NCBI GenBank assembly: GCA_001662425.1
Contig: BDDC01001405.1
Location: 1 to 26,853, forward strand
Direction of reading: 5' to 3'
Length of the DNA stretch: 26,853 nt
Origin: Chlamydomonas sphaeroides
Taxonomy: Eukaryota; Chlorophyta; Chlorophyceae; Chlamydomonadales; Chlamydomonadaceae
Shown: positions 1 through 9,800 of the stretch, one piece after another
How positions within the stretch are numbered: position 1 is the first letter of the stretch
Layout of the letters: every line of letters begins with the position of its first letter
Notes under the pieces: model-generated
What the model saw: only the letters and a program-made list of their open reading frames with translations
Databases searched by the model: none
What the model was told of the DNA's origin: nothing
Made by a program: the position numbers and the translations under genes

Positions 1-41
1 GGGGAGGGGAGGGGAGGGGAGGGGAGGGGAGGGGAGGGGAG
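1..41. repeat. (GGGGA)n polypurine microsatellite
   Basis: Eight tandem GGGGA units plus one extra G begin at the first base of the window, so the true left end is unknown. The tract lies in an intron, because the next coding exon follows the polypyrimidine-AG acceptor at 101-110. Runs of four guanines every five bases could form a G-quadruplex on the plus strand. Copy number in such a tract is error-prone in assemblies. Confidence 0.9.
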
Positions 42-110
42 CGGCCGCCTGCCTGTGGGACTCTCACCATGGGGTCTCTAACGAGGCCCCTCGCATGCCC
101 CCCCTTGCAG

Positions 111-1574
111 AGGGCTCACTGGAGGTCCGCCAGTACCTGCCCACCCAGGGCCAGTACCAGCCCAAGGCCGGCCAGCAGCCGCCCTGGGCCGAGGCGCAGA
201 CCGCCAGCCGTAGCGAGCGGCAGCTTGGGGCCCCCGGGCTCGGCCCCGGCCAGTCCCTGAGGCACGCAGCAGCCGGCCCGGGTGCCGCCGCCGCCTGGCT
301 GCCGTACCAGCCCAACGGCCTGCAGCCGCCCCCGCTGCTTGGGGCCCCCGTCATGGCCGCATACGGAGCCACTGTCGCGGGTGGGGCTGCGCCTGATGCT
401 GTGGCCAGGGGGGCTGCCGGGGGCGGCAGTAGCGCTGCCGCATCCGCGGGGCCACAGGCCGTGCAGGGCGAGGGGCCGGCGGAGCCGCAGGGCATCGCGG
501 CCCGGAGGCTCGAGGGTCTCCGCTCGGTGCCGCGCCAGGGGCCGCACACGCTGCCGGATGCTAGCGCGGCGGCGGCGGCGGCAGCGTGCGCGGCTTGGTC
601 AGCGCCCGCGCAGGACCAGGACGGCGGCGCTGCTCCGGCCGAGGTGCCGGGTGCCGGCTCAGGCCCAGGCCCGGGCCGAACCCCGGCAGTCCCGCTTCGA
701 CCGGCCTGGCGGCTGGGCTTCGACCCGGGGGTGGCCAGCAGCAGGCTGCGGACACTGGGGGTGAGCCGAATGGGGGGCGCGCTGCGGCGGGGCTGGCGGT
801 GTTTGTGTCGGCCAGGGCCTCGCATGGGTTAACGCACGGCCAGGCACATATGCAAGGCCTCGATGCCGCGCAACATGCCAGCTGAGCTGCCGGGGCTGGC
901 CGGGCCGAGGCACCGGGGGTCGGCGGCGCGCGCCGCTGTCACACAGCCGCCTGCCAACCTGGTTACGGCCGAGCGGCCGCTGCACTGCGCCTCGCTCCCA
1001 TATCCTCCGCTACCCCGAGTCCGTCCTTGCCCCTTCACATCCTTGTTCACCTCCCGGCCCGCCGTCCTGCCCCCCGCCCCTGCAGCCCGGCTGCCAATTC
1101 GGCGACTACGGCTGCCTCACCTGCTGCCCGCGCACAGCCAGCGTGGTGGCGCTGCGGCACAGCGAGCTGCTGCGACTGGCCCGGTCCGACCTGCGGCAGG
1201 CGCTGCAGGCCTGGCCGGCGCTGGCCGAGGTGTGGGAGGTGAGGCGCGGGGAAGGGAGGGGCGCGCAGCGCACCGCGGCAGTGGGTGCCGGGGCTTCCCC
1301 CGCCGCCCCCCTGCCCCCAGCCCAGGGCGCGCCCAGTGAGTCACGGTGCGGCCTGGCGCGCTGCCGGCTGCCGGCCCCTCCCCTGCCCCTTCTGCAGGAG
1401 TGCGACGAATACGGGCGCCAGGAGCGGGCCCGGCTACGGGAGCTGCTCAAGGGCGGCCGGCCGCCGCCCGAGGTGGCTGTTGCGCAGGGCACGGCCGAGG
1501 AGGCGGTGGCGGCGGCGCCGCAGGAGCTGCGGGCAGAGGCGCGGTACGCCGCCTTCCTGCGCCACTTTTCGTGA
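111..1574 (+). CDS. Cyclic-nucleotide-binding domain protein, 3' part (5' end outside window)
   Basis: Exons 111-760, 1086-1238 and 1398-1574 (TGA) join in frame to about 326 aa. The first exon opens with xGSLEVRQ, which resembles the beta-roll strand GxVEV of cNMP-binding domains. The exon 1/2 junction restores TLG-PGCQFGD. Exon 2 then reads FGDYGCLTCCPRTASVVAL, the phosphate-binding cassette (usual form FGExALL...RTA), and an ELLRLARSDLRQAL helix. In the cassette the usual Glu is Asp, but the Arg is kept. The domain is therefore split by about 200 residues of Ala/Gly/Pro-rich sequence between the VEV strand and TLGPG. The C-terminal helix (CDEYGRQERARLREL) and a short acidic tail finish the protein. 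The N-terminus is missing, so an ion channel, a kinase regulatory subunit or a stand-alone binding protein are all possible. The CNBD call is firm; the protein class is unknown. Confidence 0.8.
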
Positions 1575-1906
1575 TGCATGCGCATGGGCAGCCGTCGGGT
1601 GTGCAATGAGTATTGGCAATGCGCGAAGTATTGGCTCGGGCGTTTGTTAGGTAGCACAGAACCCCACACGCGGCACAGCACGCCCCGGGTAGAGTGGCGC
1701 GTCGGCCGTGCGCGAAGGGAATGCGGTTTAATGCGCCTGTGTGAGCATCCCATGCTATGATGTGACTGTGGTAGGAAGCGGGGGCCGCAGCAGCCCTGCG
1801 GGAAGCGATCCTGCGGGGAGCGAAGTGGTGACGCGATGCAATGCGGGCTGCTTGCCTGAGGCGGGAAGAGGATCACTTGCAGGTCGCGCCGCGGGACACT
1901 GGACAC

Positions 1907-1911
1907 TGTAA
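1907..1911 (+). terminator. Putative poly(A) signal TGTAA of the CNBD gene
   Basis: TGTAA is the usual polyadenylation signal in green algae. This is the first copy after the stop at 1574 and gives a 3' UTR of about 350 nt. No transcript data were available. Confidence 0.5.
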
Positions 1912-1924
1912 CACTGCGAGGTAG

Positions 1925-4201
1925 CATAGTGCCCGGGACGAAGAGACGGAGCGGGCGCCAGGCCGCGGCCGTAGTGCAGCGGGCGTGTAGCTGCCTGAGG
2001 CGGTCTAGCATCATCGGAGCTGATGCCGGATGACTCTTGCACAAGCGAAGGCCGCAACATGAAGGGAGCGCGACTGGCCCCGCCGTTACTTGGTGGTCCA
2101 CGCGAAGTCCGCTCCCGGCAAGGGGCGTGGAGGGTTGGTGCCCATGCCGCTGTCAGCCCGCGCAACGTCACCAGCCCATCACAACCAGCACGATCGACCC
2201 CTGCCAACCAACCGGGCGTTGCCATCCGCCATGGGTTCCAGGGCAGAGCCTGAGCCCTCACCGCTGGCACTTCCGCGTTGTCCCCATCCACTTACCGCGC
2301 AGGATGCTCAGCTGGAACTGTACTACCCGGCTTCCACTGTACCAAGATACTACCGTAAACCGGATTAGTCTTAGAGCCCCCAGGCTGCAAGTACCTTACC
2401 TGCACCATTAGAAGCCCCTGCCCCCCGCGTGCTTCGTGTGATTCCAATTGATCGCCCCAAGACCAACTTGGGGCCGCCATCCGGTGATGCGCTGCACGGC
2501 TGGGCAGCCGCTTTTGAATCCTCCGCAAGTACCGCACTTGTCTGGGGCTCAATCCTAGGCTGAAAAGCCACTATATGGCTTACGCGGCACGTACCCCGGC
2601 ACGCACTGTACCCGCACCATCGGCTGAGTGCGCTTGCCGCACCTGCCGCCCTTGTAGCCGCCCGGCCTGCACATGGGCCCACAGCTCAAGGCTCATAACT
2701 TACAACCTCCATCTCACATCTCGATGCGGTCCTAAATGAACATGGAGGTGAAGGGTCAGCAAGGACCAGCACCTGAAGTCATTCCGTCGCATCACCTTTG
2801 CGCAGTGACATCATGCCCGCAGGACGGCGGGGGCCCTAGGTGTCAAGCTTTGGTGCGACGCAGCCAGCCAGGCACCCAAGCGGTACAGGGGAAAGCCACT
2901 GGCTGCGCCCAAACCTGTCCAGCTGCGCATGGGTGCATGGCTTGCATGGCTCGCCCCCCAAAGAGGCCGCCCAGACCACATGCACACGGTCATTATGTGG
3001 TCATAGCTGGGACTATGAGGGGTCTCGGGCAAATCGATATCCATGCCCTCACCCCACGGGCCGGACTTAGCCGCCCGAACTGCCTCCAACGGCAGGACCG
3101 CATACCTGAACGCACACCGCCGCTGCTGCCGCTCTTCCTGTGTCGCGGCCGCTTGCAGCGGCCGCTACCACCCACTCCGCCTCCGCCGCCCGGCCCATCG
3201 CTGCCTGGCCCATCGCCGCAGCCAGGGCGGAAGCAGGCCGGGTGCTCAGCCCAGAGCGCTCAGCCCCGAGCAGGGTTGCTTGAAGCCTCTAACCCCACAT
3301 CCCACACCCCAAAACTCAAAGCCAGATAGCTCAGGGCTTCCCGGACTCGTTGATGCCTGAGCAGCAGAGCTGAGCGGAGCTTGGTAAGCTGGGGCTTGCA
3401 CAGGCTGTCGCCTTGCGCCGCCCGAAGCCCGCATACGTTGTCCAGTCCCTGGGCACCTGCGGCAACCCGCAGTATACACAGATGCGATGCCTACTACCCT
3501 ACCCGCAACCCCCCCCCCAGTCCTTGGTCCGCCGTGTCCGTCCGTGTCGTGTCGATTTCCAGGTCGCCTGGCGCTTTGCATACCGCTTTGACACGAGATT
3601 TCACACCCAGAGTCTGAGACGAGACGAAGGGACGAACAGGGGTGAACTGGGCACGAAGCCCCTGAGTGAGCCGCACCCTGCCCCATGCGCGTCCTCCGTC
3701 TGGTTACCAACACCACACGGCCCATAACATTTTCAACAGTCTGGTGCGCTGCCCTGGCTAACATGCTGGCCACGAATGATGGGCTCCGTAGCAGGTCCCG
3801 AAGTGTGCCGCCTCCCGGCCATCGCAGGCACTCGTAACATCCACCCGTTCATGTCTAAGAAACCCGCAGGACTCTCGGCAAGACTCCGTGCTGCCCCCAC
3901 GACCTCCCGCCTCCACTGCCAGTATGTTGAGGGTATCTGCCTCCTGCTGCAGTATCTCGGCAACATGTCCGCGGGGTCGGTGACACAGCGTTGGCGACGG
4001 CGACCAGACCGGCGGTGATACATGCGAGTGCACATTCGTAGCTGACCAAGAGCATCATGGGTGTGGCGCTGGGCTGTGGGCGCATTGTTCCGTGTGCGAT
4101 CGCGCCGCACGTCCGAAGGAGGTGCATGCACCACACAGCCCATTCGGAGCACCCCGTCGCACCTTGCGCATACCCGGTTGTTCCAAACGATCTCCGACAC
4201 C
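1925..4201. other. Intergenic region with no recognised gene; includes PSB27 upstream region
   Basis: About 2.3 kb between the CNBD gene's likely 3' end and the PSB27 start. Open frames exist on both strands (for example 2736-3329 plus and 3733-4419 minus), but none shows recognisable motifs, convincing exon junctions or family resemblance. I see no tRNA or rRNA fold and no clear TATA box upstream of PSB27. The last few hundred bases presumably hold the PSB27 promoter and 5' UTR. Confidence 0.5.
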
Positions 4202-5754
4202 ATGGCCTCTCTCACGTGCACCTCTGGCAAGGCCGTCGCTGTCTCGCGCAGCAGGTGCGCAGCCAGGCTGCGCTTGCCACGCAAGCCTCTCGACACCCAC
4301 AGCCCCGATTGAACTCTTACCGCCCGCACCGCAGGACCTCTCGGCCTGTTGCCCGTCGCCTGACGGTTGTCGCGTCGGCGAAGCCTCAGGTCAGCAAGCG
4401 GCATGTGCCGCGCTTGCACGCAAGGGATTGAGCTGCTTCGTTGCGATCATGCTTTCACAATTATTGATTGGCACTGGATGTTGCATCCCGGTTGCACGGT
4501 CGCGGAGCCAGCCGTTCTGTGAATGGCCTCTGTTTGGGCGACCCATTGACTCGAGCTACCCGACAACGGCTGCATGCAGGGCTCGAGCTCCCGCCGTGAG
4601 GTGCTGGGTGTTTCGGCCGCGGCCTTCTCGCTGCTGCTGAGCTCCAGCCCAGCGCATGCGATCTTCGGGTTTAACGACGACAACTCCGAGTTGTTCGCGG
4701 TCTATACCAACGAGACGGTGCGGTGGGGGCTGGTGAACTGTGCGCGGGGGGCTTCCTGCTCCGTTTCTCGGAGCCTGAAGGCACCAGCGGTTGGGGCCCC
4801 AGAAACGCCTGGCCGGCGTGAGGTCCCCGCTGACACCTTCCTCAGGCAACTCTAATGGCTAACTCCCCCCCTGGATGCCTGCCACTTTGCCCGTGTCGCC
4901 CTTCTTTGTTTCACCTGCAGTCCGCAATCCTAGACAAGGTCAAGGTGACTCTTGCCCTGGACAAGGACGACCCCGCCAAGGAGGAGGTTGTCAAGAGCCT
5001 GCGCAAGGACATCAACAACTGGGTCGCCAAGTACCGCCGCGAGCCCAAGCTCTCCGGCCGCCCCTCGTTTGGGTGAGTGCTCGGAGGGACAGCAGTGGGG
5101 ATGAGCTGGCGGGCGGCGAGCTCGGACATGCGGCTGTTTGAGCTGTCGTGCGACCAGGTGGTTCTTAGCTGCTGCCCTCGTGTACAGTACCCGAATTTCG
5201 CCGGCGCTTTGTGTCTACCCGCTGGCCTCCGCCCACATCCTTGCCTCGTGGTGTGCTGCTGTGCTCCCTCCCCGCCCCTTGTTCGGTCCACGCAGCAACA
5301 CCTACTCTGCCCTCAACGCGCTGGCGGGTCACTTCAACTCGTTCGGCGCCACCACGCCCATCCCCAAGAAGCGCATGGAGCGCCTCCAAAAGGTGCGGCA
5401 GAGGAGGAAGGAGACTAAGCTATGGGGAGGGGGAGGCAGTGCCCCGGCGGCCCAACCGGCCAAGGGGACTTACAATTGTGGAGGAGCTTGCTAGGGCGCG
5501 GTGCTTCCAGGAGCAGCAGGCTCATGGCTTGTGCGGGGGCCCCCTGCCTGGCACCAGTAGCACAGCCCTGGTCGGGTTCAACATCTGCGGGTCGCCGTTG
5601 CCCGCCAAGCAGGCCCCGGCCCCCACCCAACTCCCCACCTCGTCGGCGCGTCACCAGTTGCTCACCACAGCATGCCCACTTGCCGTTGCGCCCTCATTAA
5701 CTCACGCTGCAGGAGCTCGACGACGCCGCCCTGTTCCTGACCCGCAACCGCTAA
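4202..5754 (+). CDS. PSB27: Photosystem II assembly/repair protein Psb27, plastid lumen
   Basis: Six exons (4202-4254, 4335-4389, 4580-4717, 4921-5072, 5296-5392, 5713-5754) join in frame to 178 aa. The start ATG has a favourable acaccATGG context. Residues 1-36 look like a stroma-targeting peptide, ending in the basic stretch RRLTVVASAKPQ. A lumen signal follows with twin arginine at 41-42 (SRREVLG), a hydrophobic core and AHA at 61-63 before the likely mature start, so export by the thylakoid Tat pathway is inferred. The mature part matches the Psb27 four-helix family: ILDKVKVTLAL, the KYRREPKLSGRPSFG block, then NALAGHFNSFG and IPKKRMERLQKELDDA. From the family, Psb27 binds the lumenal side of CP43 and guides PSII assembly and repair, including manganese-cluster maturation. 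There is no lipobox Cys, as expected outside cyanobacteria. The downstream gene is convergent. Confidence 0.93.
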
Positions 5755-6404
5755 GCGTGCAGCTGGGCGGGCAGGCTGCGGCGGCACTGGCTGGGCCGCG
5801 TCGTGCGGTTCCTGACCCTGTCGCGGGCCGGCCTGCGGGGGTCTCGCTGGTTGCCGCCTATGCAGCTGTGTGGCGGAGGAGGGGATTCCCCAGCTGCTGC
5901 GACCATTGCGGTGGAGTGTGTGCAGCTGCACCCTGGCAAGTGCTGTGTTGCCCCCAATGGCATGGGCATGAGTGATGGTGTCGGATGGTAGATTGACAAG
6001 GTGGCCTCATTGAGAAGAACACGTTCCTCGACTGCTGCGACCCCGGGCTTGGGTGCAGTGGGGCCTTGATGGCGGGCAGGGCCTGCAAGGTGAAGACCGG
6101 CGCGGCGGCACACAGCCGCGGTTTGGGGGCAAGGCGCCTCTGCCGGCGTCCCCGACTGGCGGCCGCGGTGCCGCATGCGTACGGGCGTTCGGTGTTTGCA
6201 GCGGCGGCATTTTGACGGCAGCGTCCGCTTGACTTTGTCCTTCAGCAGTGTATGCGCTTGCCAACAGTCGTGAGTAGCGGCTGAGTTGTGTGTACGGTAT
6301 GTGTGTGGGTGTGGATGGCGGCGCCGGCTGCATGCGGCGCACAGGGAAGCCCATGCGCCGGCCCGGACCCCATTCTTTACCTCGCTGGCGGGCTGTGGCG
6401 CTGG

Positions 6405-6409
6405 TGTAA
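6405..6409 (+). terminator. Putative poly(A) signal TGTAA of PSB27
   Basis: First TGTAA after the PSB27 stop at 5754, giving a 3' UTR of about 650-670 nt. It lies 33 bp from the opposite-strand signal at 6443-6447. Confidence 0.5.
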
Positions 6410-6442
6410 GACGACCCGCCCCCGAGGCTGTCTAAGACTCCC

Positions 6443-6447
6443 TTACA
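6443..6447 (-). terminator. Putative poly(A) signal TGTAA of the vWA/coiled-coil gene
   Basis: TTACA on the plus strand is TGTAA on the minus strand. It is the first copy after that gene's stop at 6847 and gives a 3' UTR of about 400 nt. Confidence 0.5.
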
Positions 6448-6846
6448 CAGCGGGAAATGATGGCCTGGTACGGTTGCCACCGAGGTAGCCAGCACAGCGT
6501 GCCCGTTGGCCCCACGTCAACCGACGTCAGCAATGCAGAGTTGCGGCGAAGGTGCACTGTCGCACCACATCCTGCGCTACACACGTCAGGGCCGTGCTGC
6601 ACGGAAGCCCACAACCTGGGTCGGGCCCAAGGCCCGCCAACCCGGCCGTACCGCACAGCACCCCTGACACGCAGCTTCCCGGTCCGATGACGTCTTCGCC
6701 TCCCAGCAGGCACCGAGCGCCCTCCTGGCCGGCATGGCGGCTGTGCCCGCTACCGCCGCGCCGCCTTATTAGAGCATGTGCCCAGGCCCCTGAGCCACTT
6801 GCCGCTGGCGCCCCCCTTCTCTCCCACCCCACGCCCCTCGCCCGCA

Positions 6847-9800
6847 TCATCTGCTGCCCGGCCGCGCCCCCGCCACCCCCAGCGGCTGCTGCACGTCCAC
6901 CTCGGGGTACCTCAGCCGCGGCACCTCCCGGCTGAAGCCCGCCAGGTGGCTGGGAGGCAGCGCGTGCGAGCCGGCCTGCGCGCGCGCCCGGGCCAGGCTC
7001 GCCTGCGGGGAGGAGGTGGGAGGGCAGCGGTGACGGGGGCCGGTCACGGGAGGGAGCAGCGGGCGGGCGAGGAGAGAGGCGAGGCCCGTTGCGGCATGGC
7101 CACCGGCAACCGACCAGGAGGCGCCCGCAGCTGCACCCTTGCCTGCCTTGCGCCCTCGCACCAAACCGCATCGCCCTCCCCTGCCCCCCTCCCCACCTGC
7201 AGCGGCACCACGTCTACCGCCACACGCGCAGGCCGGGGCGCGGGGCCGGCGCTGCGAGGCCTGGTCAGAGCGCCCCCGCCCCCGCCGGCCGCCACACCGC
7301 TGCCCTGCGCCAGGGCGGCGGCCACCGCTGCTGCCATGGAGGCTGAAGGGCCGCCCGCAGCCCCGCCGCCCGCCCAGCCCGCGGTATACGGCCGCGGCGG
7401 CAGCCCCTGCCGCGCCGGGGAGCCCGCGGATACAGTGGCCGCTGCAGCGGCCGCCACCGCTGCTGCCAGGCTAGTGGTGCCGGGATGGCCGCGAGGCGAG
7501 GCGATCCGCAGCCCGCTGCCCGCCGCCGCGCCGCCGCCAGGGCCGCTGGCGGAGGGCGCGGCGCCGCTGCGACGCCATGCGGAGGGGTTGCCGTAGGCTC
7601 CGCCGGGCGCTGCCGACTGCGGTCGTAGCGGCCCACCGCCGGCCCCGGCCCCTCCTAACGACAGCGACGCCACCACGCCCGCCGCCGCCGAGGTGCCCCA
7701 CGCCTCCAGCCGCTGCCCCACCGCCGACCCCGGCCGCCCGGGGCCCGCGCCCTGCTCAGCCGCCAGTACGTTGGCGAAGCGGGCCCGGCCCGCGGACAGC
7801 GGCCGCGTCAGCTGCGGCCCCGACGCGGGCGGCCGCAGCGACGCCGACAGCGCCGCGTACTGTGCGGCCGCCACCGCCTGATCCTCGGCCGTGAGCCCAG
7901 CGGGGTAGCCGGTGGGGCCGGGGCCCGCCTCGCCGGCCGCCGCCCGCTGCGGCGACATGGGCTGACCGCCGGCGCGCGCGGGGCTTCCGACGCGCGGAGA
8001 GGTGGCGGCGGTGCCGGTCGCTGAGGCGGCGGGCGACTTGCCGGCAGCGATGCGCGCCGATGCCTCTGCGGGGTCGCGGTAGGTGAGCGGGCGGGGCGGC
8101 GGCGCCGCCACCCAGCCGGTGCCCGCCTCCAGTCGGCGCTCGTGGTCGGGCCAGGGCAGCGCGGCGGGGGCCATGTCGGGGAAGGCCTTGGCCAGGGCCT
8201 CGTTCAGCGCCTGGGGCGGGAAGGGAGGGGCCGAGAGGGAGTGGCGGCGGTGGGTGCGCAGAGGGGTGGCTGCGAGCCCCGCTGCCGCTGCGCCGCCACC
8301 TGGGCCCCGTTCCCGGCTTGGCCCTGCTGCTCTTCTGCCCCATCGCCCCGGACGGCCATAGGCTTGCACTTCCGTCCCAGGAGGCCCCTTCCCTTCCTTG
8401 CCCTCCCCTCCCCTCCCCCGCAGCCCCCACCTGCATCTCCACCACGCGGTCGTAGTTGGGCGTCCCCGGCGGCAGCAGGTTGATGCCCAGCTCGAACTTG
8501 TTAGCGCAGTGGCGGATGTGCTCCGCAAAGGCCTGCACGCGGCCCAGCTCGGCCTTGGGGAAGGGGAAGAGGGGGCCGGGCGTAGGACAGTGGGCCACAG
8601 TGGCAGGGAACTAAGGACGCCATTGACTGCTGGGCAGCTGTGCGACGGGGTGAAGTCCGGCGGCCCGCTATCAAACTTAACCCCCGCCCCTCCCTCCTTC
8701 CCTGCCTCCCGCCCGCCCCACCTGCGCCAGTCGCGCCACGTGCACTCGCGGCCATATCTCTGCGTTGTACCGCCGCACCCGCTCCAGCTCGCGGCAGTGC
8801 AGCTCCCGCAGTTCCTCGCACTCGGCCTCGTGCGAGGCCTGCGGCGGAGGAAGGGGCAGGGGTCGGGGTCGGCGGGGTCGGGGTCGGGGGCAGGGGTGTC
8901 CGAGGGGAAAGAAGGGGCGCTGGGGTCGCGGCAAGATATATGTTGTGCGTGCCTACTTTTGCGCCCCCGTCCCTGCCCCCGTCTCACTTTGTAACTTTCC
9001 TAGCCCAACACCTATCCACCCTCAGCCCCGCACCTGCAGCTCCTGGATGGCCTCCTGGTACCTCCGCCGCGCCTCCTCCGTTAGCTGCTCGTTGGCGGCC
9101 CGCAGGAAGGTGCACAGCTCTGCGTGGTCCGCCTCCGCAGCCACCAGCGCAGCCTCGTACTCCTCGCTCAGCCGGGCGCACAGGGCCTGTCGGGGGAGGC
9201 CGGGAGGGGGGCAGTGCGGGCCGGGGGCGAAGGGGCGTTGTTTCAGAAGACGGTGAAGGCAGAGGGACCGGCCACACCGGACAAGGGCGACCGCCCCCCG
9301 CTTGCTGCCTGACGCCATGCTGTGGCCCCTGCCCGCCCCCCTCGCTGCCCGCCCCGCTCCCTGCTCGCGCCCCTGGCCCACCTGGTGGTCCTCCCGCGCC
9401 TGCGCTATGAGCCGCTCGTTCTGGGAGGCGCGGGCCTCCAGTCGGACCTTGTGGGCAACCTTGGCCTCCGCCTGGAGGGGGACCGGGGGCGGGGCGGGCA
9501 GGGGGCAGTCGGCAGCGGCAGGCGGCACGGCGGTTGCTCGACAACAGCAGCTGAGGCTGAGGCCCAGGCTCTGGCCCCACCCGCCTAGCCGCACCCCCTG
9601 ATCCCCCTCCTCACCAGCCTGCTCAGGTTGGTGGCCTCCACCTCCTTGCGCTGCCGCACCAGCTCCGCGTGCTCCGCCTTGTGCTGGCGGTTGGCCTCAC
9701 GTGTGGCCTCACACAGCGCCTCGCACATGGCCTCGGCCTCGGCCAGGCGGGCGGCGTTGAGGTCGTCCACCTGGAAGGGGGAGGGCGGGGGGGGGGAGAG

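Noticed and set aside
1856..1892. Stretch GAGGCGGGAAGAGGATCACTTG resembling part of SRP RNA/Alu sequence
   Set aside because: The match is short and isolated. No surrounding SRP RNA sequence or fold is present, and it lies in the probable 3' UTR of the CNBD gene.
1106..2101. 331-aa minus-strand open frame opposite the CNBD exons
   Set aside because: It is antisense to two well-supported exons and to 3' UTR, and has no recognisable motif.
3733..4419. 228-aa minus-strand open frame upstream of and over the first PSB27 exons
   Set aside because: It is antisense to the PSB27 transit-peptide exons, Arg-rich, with no motif.
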